A stretch of DNA of 37,232 bases from DASXSB01 sp036506275 (GCA_036506275.1 DASXSB010000065.1:1-37232); one strand, 5' to 3'. Positions 16,401 through 25,201 are shown, counted from the first letter of the stretch. Notes: generated by a model from the letters alone, not told the origin. Numbers and translations are program-made.

Positions 16401-17138
16401 GTGCGGCGCTTCACCATCGGACCCGAGCGCATCGACGGCACCCGCGTCGCCTTCGACCGCGAGGAGAGCCACCACCTGATGCGCGTGCTCCGCCTGCGTC
16501 CGGGCGATCTGGTCATCGCCGCCGACGGTCAGGGCCATGACTACACGGTGCGCATCGACGCCCTCGGCGCCACCGCATCCGGCACCGTCGTGGCGAGCCG
16601 CACACCGGCCGTGGAGTCCCCGCTGGCGGTGTCGCTGCTGCAGGGGATCGCGAAGGGCGACAAGATGGAGACGATCGTGCGCGCCGCCACCGAGCTCGGC
16701 GTGCGCCGGATCGTGCCCGTGATCACGGAGCGGACCGTGGTGCGGCTCGACCCCGCGCGCTGGCGCGAGCGCGCGCGCCGGTGGCAGCGCGTGGCGCGGG
16801 AGGCGAGCAAGCAGTGCGGCCGGCCGGTGGTGCCGGAGGTGGACGCGCCCGCGCCGCTGGCGGCGGTGCTCGCGGAGGCGGCGACGGCGGAGCTGCGGCT
16901 CTGTTTCTGGGAAGAGGCGACGGAGCCGCTGAGCTCGGCGCTGCGGCGGGTGACGGCGGCGCCCTCCGCCGTGCAGATCCTGGTGGGGCCGGAGGGCGGG
17001 CTTGCGCCGACGGAGGCGGCGGCCGCTCACGAGCAGGGCTTCACCCCGGTGCGTCTGGGTCCGCGCGTGTTGCGCACGGAAACCGCCGGACCCGCCGCCG
17101 TCGCCATCCTCCAATCGCGCTTCGGCGACCTCGCCTGA
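16401..17138 (+). CDS. rsmE: 16S rRNA (uracil-1498-N3)-methyltransferase
   Basis: A 245-residue SPOUT-fold enzyme that methylates U1498 of 16S rRNA. The N-terminal PUA-like domain includes ESHHLMRVLRLRPGD. The core shows GIAKGDKMETIVRAATELGV and REASKQCGRPVVPEV. The knotted S-adenosylmethionine site is LVGPEGGLAPTEAAAA with the trailing LGPRVLRTETAGPAA. These are the family-defining motifs and the length is normal. The GTG start has no strong ribosome binding site. The archease start follows seven bases after the stop. Confidence 0.95.
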   Translation: MRRFTIGPERIDGTRVAFDREESHHLMRVLRLRPGDLVIAADGQGHDYTVRIDALGATASGTVVASRTPAVESPLAVSLLQGIAKGDKMETIVRAATELGVRRIVPVITERTVVRLDPARWRERARRWQRVAREASKQCGRPVVPEVDAPAPLAAVLAEAATAELRLCFWEEATEPLSSALRRVTAAPSAVQILVGPEGGLAPTEAAAAHEQGFTPVRLGPRVLRTETAGPAAVAILQSRFGDLA

Positions 17139-17145
17139 GGGCTCG

Positions 17146-17568
17146 GTGGACGAGGCCGGCTACGAGTACTTCGACGTGGAGGCGGACGTCGGCATCCGCG
17201 CCTGGGGGCCGACGCGCGCGCGCGCGTTCGCCAAGGCGGCGGAAGCGGTGTTCGGACTTCTCGTGAGCGTGGAGGACGTCGAGGTCCGCGAGTCGCGCGA
17301 GGCGCGAGCGCAGGGAGACTCTCCGGAAGGGCTGCTCGTGAACTGGATCAACGAATGCCTCTACGTGCACGAGATTGAGGGCTTCGTGGCGCGGCGAGTG
17401 GAGATGACGGCGCTCGACGATCGCTTCGCGCACGGAGTGCTGCACGGGGAAGAGATCGCGCCCGCACGACACCGTCTCGGAACGATCGTCAAGGCCGCGA
17501 CCGCGCATGGCGTTGTCGTGGCCGTCCACGACGACCGCCATGAGGTGAGGCTGATCGTCGACGTGTAA
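17146..17568 (+). CDS. Archease family protein
   Basis: A 140-residue protein of the archease family, which activates the RNA ligase RtcB and widens its nucleotide use. The N-terminus YEYFDVEADVGIRAWG matches the family opening, with the conserved Asp kept but the usual His of H-T-A-D replaced by Val. LLVNWINECLYVHEIEGFV and IVKAATAHGVVV match the middle helices, and the C-terminal RLIVDV supplies the last acidic ligand. GTG at 17146 is chosen because it directly follows rsmE and gives the family N-terminus; earlier in-frame starts would overlap rsmE by more than 130 bases. No rtcB lies in the window. Confidence 0.85.
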   Translation: MDEAGYEYFDVEADVGIRAWGPTRARAFAKAAEAVFGLLVSVEDVEVRESREARAQGDSPEGLLVNWINECLYVHEIEGFVARRVEMTALDDRFAHGVLHGEEIAPARHRLGTIVKAATAHGVVVAVHDDRHEVRLIVDV

Positions 17569-17569
17569 T

Positions 17570-17618
17570 GTCTCGCAAAAGAGACGATCGGGGCTCGATA
17601 GCGTCTCCAGGGCGGGAC
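17570..17618 (+). promoter_or_regulatory. Tandem dyads upstream of lpxC, candidate activator (enhancer) sites
   Basis: Two similar dyads with the same six-base spacer: GTCTC-GCAAAA-GAGAC (17570-17585, perfect) and GTCTC-CAGGGC-GGGAC (17603-17618, one mismatch). Their starts are 33 bp apart, about three helical turns. They lie roughly 80-120 bp upstream of the -24 element at 17693, the usual distance for sigma-54 activator sites. The first could also be a weak hairpin behind archease, but no T-run follows. Confidence 0.45.
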
Positions 17619-17692
17619 GGCCCGGCGTCCGGCCGGAGCTTATCGCGGCTCGCGAGCCTTTCAATTCGGTAACTTCTGCCATCGCGTCACCG

Positions 17693-17713
17693 TGGCACCG
17701 GCATTGCTAATAT
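17693..17713 (+). promoter_or_regulatory. lpxC promoter: consensus sigma-54 site overlapping an extended -10 box
   Basis: TGGCAC-N5-TTGCT at 17693-17708 matches the sigma-54 consensus at every specified base and has GG-N10-GC spacing. Transcription would start near 17719, about six bases before the lpxC ATG. The same DNA also reads TGC-TAATAT (17705-17713), an extended -10 box that would start transcription near 17720. The two promoter types would therefore compete for or share one start point. Confidence 0.6.
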
Positions 17714-17724
17714 TTCTGCCCCGG

Positions 17725-18630
17725 ATGAATCAAAAGACAATCCGGAAGCCGGTGAGCCTCGACGGGATCGGGCTTCACTCGGGCAGACGCGTTCGAGTCA
17801 CGCTATCGCCGGCTCCCCCCAACTCCGGCATCGTCTTCCGCGCCGAGGGCCACCCCGATTCGATTCCGGCGGCGGCGGACAGCGTGGTGGACTCGCACTA
17901 CGCGACCACCATCGGCCGGAACGGCGTCCGCATCCAGACCATCGAGCACCTCATGGCGGCGGCGGCCGGGCTGGGGATCGACAATCTCGACGTCGAGGTC
18001 GAAGGCAACGAGATCCCCGCCGGCGACGGCAGCGCGAAGCCCTTCGTCAACTTGTTGATCCAGGCCGGTCGCCAGCAGCAAAGCGCGCTGCGGCGCCCCA
18101 TCGTCGTCCCCTACGCGGTGCGCGTGGGCGACGAGCGGCGGTGGCTCGAGATCGTGCCCGCCGACACGTTCCGCATCACCTACACGCTCGACAACGATCA
18201 CCCCGCCATCGGGCGGCAAGAGCTCTCGATGGTTCCCACCGAGCGGCTTTTCATGGAGGAGTTCGCGCCCGCGCGCACGTATGCGTTCCTGAAGGACGTC
18301 GGCAAGATGCGGAAGAACGGCCTCGCGCGCGGCGGCTCCCTCGAGAACGCGGTGGTGGTCGGCAACCGCGACGTCGTCAACGGCCTTCGCTACCGTGACG
18401 AGTTCGTCCGCCACAAGATTCTCGATCTGATCGGCGACCTGGCGATGCTCGGGCGGCCGCTCCTCGGCCACGTCGTCGGCTGCAACGCCGGTCACGCCTT
18501 GAACTTCGACCTCGTGGTGGCCGTGCAGCGCGCGGCCGGTCTCGAGCGACGCCCCGCCGGCGCCGCCGTCACCGCCCCCGTGCGTCGGGCACCGGTTCCC
18601 GTTCCCGTCCCCGCTCCCGCCGCCATCTAG
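17725..18630 (+). CDS. lpxC: UDP-3-O-acyl-N-acetylglucosamine deacetylase
   Basis: Catalyses the committed step of lipid A synthesis, which shows the organism builds an outer membrane with lipopolysaccharide. At 301 residues it has normal length. Zinc ligands are His75 (IEHLMAA), His230 and Asp234 (HKILDLIGD), and the catalytic His lies in GHALNFD. EGNEIPAGDGSAKPFV is the active-site loop. ATG at 17725 gives the family N-terminus (NQKTIRKPVSLDGIGLHSG); the upstream GTG at 17692 overlaps the promoter and is rejected. The C-terminus ends in a Pro/Val/Ala-rich tail. Its promoter fits sigma-54, which is unusual for this gene. Confidence 0.96.
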   Translation: MNQKTIRKPVSLDGIGLHSGRRVRVTLSPAPPNSGIVFRAEGHPDSIPAAADSVVDSHYATTIGRNGVRIQTIEHLMAAAAGLGIDNLDVEVEGNEIPAGDGSAKPFVNLLIQAGRQQQSALRRPIVVPYAVRVGDERRWLEIVPADTFRITYTLDNDHPAIGRQELSMVPTERLFMEEFAPARTYAFLKDVGKMRKNGLARGGSLENAVVVGNRDVVNGLRYRDEFVRHKILDLIGDLAMLGRPLLGHVVGCNAGHALNFDLVVAVQRAAGLERRPAGAAVTAPVRRAPVPVPVPAPAAI

Positions 18631-18723
18631 CGGCCCTCGGCGACGCGCGCGGCCGTACCGCGGCGCCAACGAGAGCGTGACACTCCGGTCCGCAGGGCGG
18701 GCACCACGCCCTATCGTGGGGCG

Positions 18724-18729
18724 TATAAT
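18724..18729 (+). promoter_or_regulatory. -10 box of the DUF4390-ntrYX operon
   Basis: A perfect TATAAT, 14 bases upstream of the ATG at 18744. Transcription should begin near 18736, leaving a leader of about eight bases and no Shine-Dalgarno sequence. A -35 element is not evident. Confidence 0.5.
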
Positions 18730-18743
18730 GTCGTGTCCGGCCC

Positions 18744-19307
18744 ATGCGTTCCCTGCGCGTGTCGACTTGGTCCTTGCTGGCGCTGGTGGTGGCGGTCGCC
18801 CCGTCCGCGTACGCGGAGCTTCGCATCAGCGACCTCGACGTGTTCCTGAACGATCACGACATCACCGTCCATGTCGTGCTGCTGGGAACGGTGCCGGAGA
18901 CGTTTCTGGAGAGCATTCACAGCGGGATCCCCGCCCACGTGCGCTTCACCATCGAGCTCTGGCAGTACCGTCGGCTCCAGACCGACCGACTGGTGGTGTC
19001 GCGCGTGGTGGAGCGGGCGCTGAGCTACAACGTCGTGACCAAGGAGTACAAGGTGGCCGCCCTCAAGGGCGAGATCCGCCCCATGTACACGACGCGAGAG
19101 CTGAGGGACGCGCAGCGCGTGCTGTCCGATGCCCGCGCCGCCAAGCTTGCCGCCGCCTCCGACCTCGATCCCGCCGACGTCATCTACGTTCGGGTCCGCG
19201 CGGAGACGGCGCTCAACGGCGAGAACACGTTCTTCACCCGCATGGCCGGCCATGCCGAGCAGGTCGTGGTCCAGTCCGACTACCGCACCATCGCCCGAGT
19301 GCAATAG
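18744..19307 (+). CDS. DUF4390 exported protein
   Basis: A 187-residue protein with a cleavable signal peptide (about residues 1-24, ending AYAEL). The mature part is beta-rich and matches the DUF4390 family: LRISDLDVFLNDHDITVHVVLLG at the start, IPAHVRFTIELWQYR in the middle and the YVRVRAETALNGENTFF segment near the end. Proteins of this family are typically encoded directly upstream of NtrY-type kinases, as here, so it may present an envelope signal to the kinase; the biochemical function is unknown. It starts behind a perfect -10 box and is followed after 73 bases by ntrY. Confidence 0.82.
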   Translation: MRSLRVSTWSLLALVVAVAPSAYAELRISDLDVFLNDHDITVHVVLLGTVPETFLESIHSGIPAHVRFTIELWQYRRLQTDRLVVSRVVERALSYNVVTKEYKVAALKGEIRPMYTTRELRDAQRVLSDARAAKLAAASDLDPADVIYVRVRAETALNGENTFFTRMAGHAEQVVVQSDYRTIARVQ

Positions 19308-19380
19308 GGAAGCCGCGCGTGCCTGCAGCAAGCCACCTGCGTTTGGACCCGACCCCGGCCACCCCGCTACAAAAATTTCC

Positions 19381-21609
19381 ATGCCGCTCCTGAGCGAGCA
19401 GACCCAGCGCAAGCGCAACCTCGTCGTTCTCACGGCCGTTCTCCTCCTCCTCGCGCTCGCGAGCGCGACCAACTTCGGGGTGGGCGCCCCCGAGTTGCCC
19501 ATCGCCTCGAACATCGTGGTGTTCGCGCTCTTCAACCTGAACCTGATCGTCTTCCTGCTCCTGCTCGTCCTGCTCTTCCGCAACCTCGTCAAGCTCTGGT
19601 TCGAGCGCCGCCACAACGTCATCGGCTCCCGCTTCAAGGCGAAGCTCGTGCTCGCCTTCGTCTCCCTCGCCCTCGCCCCCGCCATCCTGATCTTCATCAT
19701 CGCGTCGAACTTCATCAACAAGTCCATCGAGGGCTGGTTCAAGCCGCAGGTGGAACGCCCGCTCGACCAGGCGCTGTCCGTGGCGCAGACGTACTATCAC
19801 AACCTCGAGTCGACGGCGCTCCGCCACGGCCAGCACATCGCGCGCGTCGTCGAGCGCGACGGTCTCCTCGCCGAGGACCGGCGCGAGGCGCTCGCCGCCT
19901 ACCTGGTGGAGCAGCAGGACCAGCTCGGCTTCAGCGCGGTGACGGTGCTGGGGCCACGGGGACAGGAGCTGGTCCACGTGAAGGATCCCGTGCTCGGTGA
20001 CCTTCCCACCCGCGAGGTCGACGAGGGACAGCTCCGGCGCGGTCTCAACGGCCAGGACGTCACCACCGTGCGCGAGCTGACGTCCGGTGATCTCATCGAG
20101 GCGGTGACGCCGATCTGGACGCGCCACGGGAGCGGGCGGTCGGTGGTGGGCGCGGTCGTCCTCAGCCTGCACGTCACGGAGCGGCTGGAGGCGAAGGTCC
20201 GGGGCATCTCGCAGGCGTTCCAGGAGTACAAGCAGCTCAAGCTCCTGAAGAACCCCATCAAGGGCATCTACATCCTGCTCTTCCTCCTCATGACGCTCAT
20301 CGTGGCGTTCTCCTTCACGTGGTTCGGCCTCTACCTCGCGCGCGGCATCACGGGGCCGATCGAGCAGCTCGCGGAAGGGACGCGGGAGGTGGCGGCGGGA
20401 AACCTGAGCTACAAGGTGCAAGCACGCGCGGACGACGAGATCGGCATCCTCGTCCAGTCGTTCAACCGCATGACGGACGATCTCTCGCAATCCAAGCGCC
20501 GCCTGGAAGAGGCTTACCTCGACCTCCAGGACAAGCACACCGAGCTGGAGGAGCGCCGGCGCTACATCGAGACGGTGCTGGAGGCGATCACCACCGGCGT
20601 CGTCTCCCTCGATCCTCTCGGGCGGCTCACCACCATCAACCGGGCCGCCGCCCGGATGTTCGGCCTCAACGCCGCCGTCAGCCTCGGCCGTCTCCTCGAA
20701 GAGGTCTTCGCGGGCCCAGACCTGCGCGACGTGGTGACCCTCGTGCAGAAGACGCGTCGCACGAAGTTCGGCACCGCCTCTCTCGAGCTCCAGCTCCGTC
20801 GCGACGGCTCCGCGTTGACGCTTCTCGCCTCCGCCACCGCCCTCCGCGGCGGCGAAGGCGAGTACGCGGGCGCGGTGGTGGTGTTCGACGACCTCACGGA
20901 GCTGCTGCACGCGCAGCGCCTGGCGGCGTGGCGGGAGGTGGCGCAGCGCATCGCGCACGAGATCAAGAACCCCCTCACGCCCATCCAGCTCTCGGCGCAG
21001 CGCCTGCGCCGCCGGCTCACGCGCGCCTCTGCGGACGAGCGGGAGCTCGTCACCGAATGCACGGAAACGATCATCCACGAGGTGGACGGCCTCAAGCGGC
21101 TCGTGGACGAGTTCTCGCGGTTCGCGCGCATGCCCGCCCTCACGCCCCGTCCCACCGACGTGCGACCGCTCATCGAGACGGTGGCGAGCCTCTATCGCGA
21201 GGCCCATCCCGGCCTCACCCTGACCACGCGGCACGCCGAGGACCTGCCGCTCCTCGACATCGATCCCGACTACATCAAGCGGGCCGTGCTGAACCTCGTC
21301 GACAACGCGGTGGACGCGGTGGGGGGCAGGGGCGACGTCACCGTGGAGACCGCCTATCTGGAATCGACCGGCCGCGCGCGCGTGATCGTGACCGATAGCG
21401 GCCCCGGCATCGGCGCCGACGCCAAGGAGAAGCTCTTCCTGCCCTACTTCTCCACCAAGGTCACCGGCATGGGACTCGGACTCCCGATCGTGCACCAGAT
21501 CGTCACCGACCACGGCGGGTCGATCAGGGTCGAGGACAATGTCCCTCGCGGCAGCCGCTTCATCATCGAGGTGCCGGTGTCCCGCGCGAGCGTGCCGGTG
21601 GAGGTCTGA
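19381..21609 (+). CDS. ntrY: NtrY-family sensor histidine kinase
   Basis: A 742-residue membrane kinase. Three hydrophobic segments lie near the N-terminus (about 14-33, 43-67, 87-108). An extracytoplasmic sensor region follows (about 115-290), then a further membrane helix (294-320), HAMP (about 324-375), PAS (about 391-500), the HisKA domain with phospho-accepting His526 in AHEIKNPLTPIQLSAQ, and the ATPase domain with NLVDNAVDAV, DSGPGIG and GMGLGLPIV. The layout and the leucine-rich opening are typical of NtrY. ATG at 19381 is the first plausible start; the preceding TACAAA (19368-19373) is a weak -10 candidate. Its stop overlaps the ntrX start (TGATG). Confidence 0.92.
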   Translation: MPLLSEQTQRKRNLVVLTAVLLLLALASATNFGVGAPELPIASNIVVFALFNLNLIVFLLLLVLLFRNLVKLWFERRHNVIGSRFKAKLVLAFVSLALAPAILIFIIASNFINKSIEGWFKPQVERPLDQALSVAQTYYHNLESTALRHGQHIARVVERDGLLAEDRREALAAYLVEQQDQLGFSAVTVLGPRGQELVHVKDPVLGDLPTREVDEGQLRRGLNGQDVTTVRELTSGDLIEAVTPIWTRHGSGRSVVGAVVLSLHVTERLEAKVRGISQAFQEYKQLKLLKNPIKGIYILLFLLMTLIVAFSFTWFGLYLARGITGPIEQLAEGTREVAAGNLSYKVQARADDEIGILVQSFNRMTDDLSQSKRRLEEAYLDLQDKHTELEERRRYIETVLEAITTGVVSLDPLGRLTTINRAAARMFGLNAAVSLGRLLEEVFAGPDLRDVVTLVQKTRRTKFGTASLELQLRRDGSALTLLASATALRGGEGEYAGAVVVFDDLTELLHAQRLAAWREVAQRIAHEIKNPLTPIQLSAQRLRRRLTRASADERELVTECTETIIHEVDGLKRLVDEFSRFARMPALTPRPTDVRPLIETVASLYREAHPGLTLTTRHAEDLPLLDIDPDYIKRAVLNLVDNAVDAVGGRGDVTVETAYLESTGRARVIVTDSGPGIGADAKEKLFLPYFSTKVTGMGLGLPIVHQIVTDHGGSIRVEDNVPRGSRFIIEVPVSRASVPVEV

Positions 21610-22970
21610 TGGGAGGGGAGCACATCCTCGTCGTCGACGACGAGCCTGCCATCCAAGCCGCCCTCCGCGGCGTGTTCGAGGACGAAGGGTACCGCGTGAG
21701 CGCGGCCGGAACGGGCAGCGACGCCCTCGCGTTCCTCGCCGACGAGGCGCCGGATCTGGTCTTCCTCGACATCTGGATGCCGGGCATGGACGGCCTCGAC
21801 ACGCTCGCCGCCATCAAGCGCATTCGCCCCGACGTAACGGTGGTGATGATCTCCGGCCACGCCACCATCGAGACGGCGGTGAAGGCGACGCGGCTCGGCG
21901 CCTACGACTTCATCGAGAAGCCGCTCTCGCTGGAGAAGACCCTGCTCACCGTCACGCGCGCGCTCGACTACGCCCGGCTCGAGCGCGAGAACGCCACCCT
22001 CCGCGAGCGTCTCGATCGCCGCGCCGAGATCATCGGGGACAGCGTCTCCATGCGCGCCCTGCGCGCGCAGATCGCCACCGCCGCCCCCAGCAACGGCCGC
22101 GTCCTCGTGCACGGCGAGAACGGCAGCGGCAAGGAGCTGGTCGCGCGCGCCATCCACGCGCTGTCGGCGCGCCGGGATGCCGCGTTCGTGGAAGTCAACT
22201 GCGCCGCCATCCCGGAGGAGCTGATCGAGTCCGAGCTGTTCGGCCACGAGCGCGGCGCCTTCACGGGCGCCCTCGCGCGCCGGCGTGGCCGCTTCGAGCT
22301 GGCCGACGGCGGGACGCTGTTCCTGGACGAGATCGGCGACATGTCGCTCAAGACCCAGGCCAAGGTCCTCCGCGCGCTCGAGGAGCAAGCGTTCGAGCGC
22401 GTGGGCGGCAAGGACACCATCAAGGTCGACGTGCGCGTGATCGCCGCCTCCAATCGCGATCTGGCCGCCCTCATCGCCGCCGGGAGCTTTCGCGACGATC
22501 TCTACTACCGTCTCAACGTCATCCCCATCGAGGTGCCGCCCCTGCGCGTCCGCAAGGACGACGTCCCGCTCCTCATCGACCACTTCATCGGCATCTTCTG
22601 CGCGGAGAACGGCAAGCGGCTCAAGCGCGTGTCGGGGGAGGCACTCGCCTACTTCCTCGCCTACGACTGGCCGGGCAACGTGCGGGAGCTGCGCAACATG
22701 GTGGAGCGCCTCGTCATCATGGCGCCCGGCGTCGTGATCGACGTCGCCGATCTCCCCGTTCCCCTCCGCCCCAAGCCGGAAGCGGGGGCGAGCGCGGAGG
22801 CGCGGGAAAAATCGCTGAAGGACGCGCGCGACAACTTCGAGCGCGCCTACATCCTTGCCGAGCTGCGCGCCCAGGACTGGAACATGACGCGCACCGCCGA
22901 CCGCCTCGGCATCGAGCGCAGTCACCTCTATCGAAAGGTCAAGCTGTACGGGATCACGCCTCCGAAGTAA
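21609..22970 (+). CDS. ntrX: NtrX-family sigma-54-dependent response regulator
   Basis: A 453-residue activator, partner of the upstream NtrY. The receiver domain (1-120) has acidic residues near the N-terminus (VVDDE) and phospho-accepting Asp54 in VFLDIWMPG. The AAA+ domain (about 140-370) has Walker A GENGSGKE, the sigma-54-contacting GAFTGA loop, Walker B LFLDEIGDM and the sensor RDDLYYRLNVIPIEVPPLR. A Fis-type helix-turn-helix closes the protein (NMTRTADRLGIERSHLYRKVK). The intact GAFTGA loop implies real activation of sigma-54 promoters. Candidate targets occur in this window at 4149, 17693 and 28156, but no sequence directly links this protein to them. Confidence 0.93.
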   Translation: MGGEHILVVDDEPAIQAALRGVFEDEGYRVSAAGTGSDALAFLADEAPDLVFLDIWMPGMDGLDTLAAIKRIRPDVTVVMISGHATIETAVKATRLGAYDFIEKPLSLEKTLLTVTRALDYARLERENATLRERLDRRAEIIGDSVSMRALRAQIATAAPSNGRVLVHGENGSGKELVARAIHALSARRDAAFVEVNCAAIPEELIESELFGHERGAFTGALARRRGRFELADGGTLFLDEIGDMSLKTQAKVLRALEEQAFERVGGKDTIKVDVRVIAASNRDLAALIAAGSFRDDLYYRLNVIPIEVPPLRVRKDDVPLLIDHFIGIFCAENGKRLKRVSGEALAYFLAYDWPGNVRELRNMVERLVIMAPGVVIDVADLPVPLRPKPEAGASAEAREKSLKDARDNFERAYILAELRAQDWNMTRTADRLGIERSHLYRKVKLYGITPPK

Positions 22971-22979
22971 GGTAGAGCG

Positions 22980-24887
22980 GTGAGCAGCAGCGATCCCCGC
23001 AACGTGTTCGACGCCGTCCTCAATGCGCTCGTGGACCCCGTGATCGTGACCGACCCCGACGGGCTCGTCACGTTCGTGAACGCGGCCGCGCGCGACCGCT
23101 TCGGCGCCGACAAGGACGTGGGCCGTCCCGTGACCGAACACGTGGCGCGCCTGGCCGTCACCGCCGCCGACGGAAGCCCGCTCGCCTCCGAGCAGCATCC
23201 GATCATCCGCGCCCTCACCGAGCAGCAGGCGGTCGTGGGCGCCGCCGTCCGCATCGTGACCGGCGGGGACGATCGCACGTACATCGTCAATGCGATGCCC
23301 TACCGCGCAACGGGGCGGGTGGTGGGGACCGTCTCCGTGCTCCACGACGTCACCGTCGCCGCCCGTCTCGAGCGCAACCTCGCCGATTACGCGGCGCGGC
23401 TGCGCGCCATCGTCGATCTCACCAGCGATGGCATCTTCGTGGTGGGAGCGGAAGGCACGCTCCTGTTCACGAACGCGATCGCGGCGGAGATGCTCGGCAC
23501 GGCGGCGCCGCTCACGCTCGGCGAGCGCGTGGACCGGCTGAACATCCGCACCGCCGACGGCCGGCGACTGCGCGCGGAGGAGGTGCCGTCCGCGCGCGCG
23601 CTGGCGGGGCAGACGGTGGTGGGAGTCGACCTCGTGATCGACGACGCGCGGGGGCGGACGCGCCGGATGGTCACCGCCGCCCACCCGTTGCTGACGCCGG
23701 AGGAAACGATCTATGCGGCGGTGGTGACATGGAAGGACGTTACGGAAGAGATCCGGGCGCGCGCCGACCTCGACGCCGCCCGCGAGACCGCGGAGGAGGC
23801 GAATCGACTCAAGGACCAGTTCATCGCCGCCCTCTCGCACGAGCTGCGCGCGCCGCTGCAGCCGATCCTCGGCTGGACGGAAGTGCTGCGCCGGCACGGG
23901 ACGCCCGACGCCATCACCGTGCAGGCGCTGGATGCGATCCGGAGAAACGTGCGCCATCAGGTGCGCCTCGTCGACGACCTGCTGGACCTCTCGCGCATCA
24001 CGCACGGCAAGCTCGCTTTGCGCTTCGAGTCGTTCGACCTCCGCGAGCAGGTACGGGCGGCGGCGGAGCCCTACGAAGAGACGGCCGTTCTCAAGCGGCT
24101 CCGCCTCACTATCGATCTGCCCCCGCGGCCCATGGTCATGTGGGGCGACGGCGCTCGCATCCAGCAGATCGCTAGCAACCTGATCTCCAACGCAGTGAAG
24201 TTCACGCCGGCCGGCGGTCACGTCGCGGTGCGGCTGCTCGGCAACGAGACGGGAGCGATGCTGGAGGTGGAGGACACCGGCGAAGGCATCGCGCCCGAAG
24301 ACCTCGCGGTGATCTTCGAGGTCTTCCGCCAGGGCAGCACGTCCGGTCGCCGCGGCGGCCTCGGCATCGGCCTCGACCTCGTGCGCCGGCTGACCGAGAT
24401 GCACGGCGGCAGCGTCGACGTGTTCTCGGAAGGGCTCGGCTACGGAGCGCGCTTCCAGGTGCGGCTGCCGCTCGCGGCCTCCGGCGGTCCCACCCCGGCC
24501 GCTCGCATCGCGCCCGCGCGCCGTCTCGACCAGCGCGCGATCTTGATCGTCGAGGACAGCGCGGACACGCGCGACGTGCTCCAGTTCATGCTGGAAACCG
24601 AGGGCGCGCGCGTCAGCACCGCCGCCAGCGGGCTGGAGGCGGTGGCGGTGGTAGCGAGCGTGCGGCCCGAGATCGTGCTCTGCGACATCGGCCTCCCCGA
24701 CATCGACGGCCTCGAGGTGGCCCGCCGCCTCCGCCGGCGCACCGATTTCGACCGCATGCGCCTCATCGCCCTCACCGGCTACGGCCAGTCGGAAGACGTC
24801 CGCCAGGCCCTCGACGCCGGCTTCGAGGCCCACCTCACGAAGCCGATCAACCTCGACGAGCTGCTAGCGCTCCTGGCGGGGGCGTAG
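22980..24887 (+). CDS. Soluble PAS-PAS hybrid histidine kinase with receiver domain
   Basis: A 635-residue protein without signal peptide or membrane helix. It has two PAS domains (about 8-125 and 135-260), HisKA with His287 in ALSHELRAPLQPILGW, an ATPase domain with NLISNAVKFTPAGG, DTGEGI and GGLGIGLDLV, and a C-terminal receiver with Asp569 in LCDIGLPDIDG and the conserved Lys near the end. The GTG start lies nine bases after ntrX, so it probably belongs to the same operon. It has no output domain, so it may feed a separate phosphotransfer protein or modulate NtrX; which one is unknown. Confidence 0.9.
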   Translation: MSSSDPRNVFDAVLNALVDPVIVTDPDGLVTFVNAAARDRFGADKDVGRPVTEHVARLAVTAADGSPLASEQHPIIRALTEQQAVVGAAVRIVTGGDDRTYIVNAMPYRATGRVVGTVSVLHDVTVAARLERNLADYAARLRAIVDLTSDGIFVVGAEGTLLFTNAIAAEMLGTAAPLTLGERVDRLNIRTADGRRLRAEEVPSARALAGQTVVGVDLVIDDARGRTRRMVTAAHPLLTPEETIYAAVVTWKDVTEEIRARADLDAARETAEEANRLKDQFIAALSHELRAPLQPILGWTEVLRRHGTPDAITVQALDAIRRNVRHQVRLVDDLLDLSRITHGKLALRFESFDLREQVRAAAEPYEETAVLKRLRLTIDLPPRPMVMWGDGARIQQIASNLISNAVKFTPAGGHVAVRLLGNETGAMLEVEDTGEGIAPEDLAVIFEVFRQGSTSGRRGGLGIGLDLVRRLTEMHGGSVDVFSEGLGYGARFQVRLPLAASGGPTPAARIAPARRLDQRAILIVEDSADTRDVLQFMLETEGARVSTAASGLEAVAVVASVRPEIVLCDIGLPDIDGLEVARRLRRRTDFDRMRLIALTGYGQSEDVRQALDAGFEAHLTKPINLDELLALLAGA

Positions 24888-25201
24888 GTAGGTTGACGCG
24901 CATCGCCGCTGGGCACTCAGGGCGGCGGACCATATTTCAATAGCGTCTCGCCACTGTTCTCAATGCCCGCCCGCCTCACACGGCGTCTGAGGCGCTGAGG
25001 TCCGGTGTTTGCAGAAGAGAGAGGACCGTCCGCATACGTCAACGTCGGCGTGCAGCAGGCCAATGATGACCGACGGTACGACCGAGCGACGATAGGACGC
25101 TGGTTTTAAAAAATCAAGCGTTCGCGCCGCACGGAGATCGTCGTCGACCGGGCTGTCGATCTGGGCCGGGTCGTTCGACCAGGAAGTGAGCGGAGGTGAA
25201 C
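24888..25201. other. Intergenic region with two hairpins, no gene seen
   Basis: About 310 bases without a convincing gene. CGCCGCTG (24904-24911) and CAG-G-GCGGCG (24918-24927) form a bulged hairpin soon after the hybrid kinase and may end its operon, although no T-run follows. A second stem, CGCCTCA/TGAGGCG (24972-24978 with 24988-24994), lies downstream. An AT-rich patch with TTTTAAAA occurs near 25104-25113. No convincing promoter for the next gene is visible. GGAGGT at 25192-25197 is its ribosome binding site. Confidence 0.45.

Noticed and set aside
17002..17145. Earlier start for archease
   Set aside because: It would overlap rsmE by more than 130 bases and adds an Arg/Ser/Pro-rich tail foreign to the family.
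17692..17724. GTG start for lpxC at 17692
   Set aside because: The extra residues match nothing in LpxC and the codon lies in the -24/-12 promoter; ATG 17725 gives the family N-terminus.
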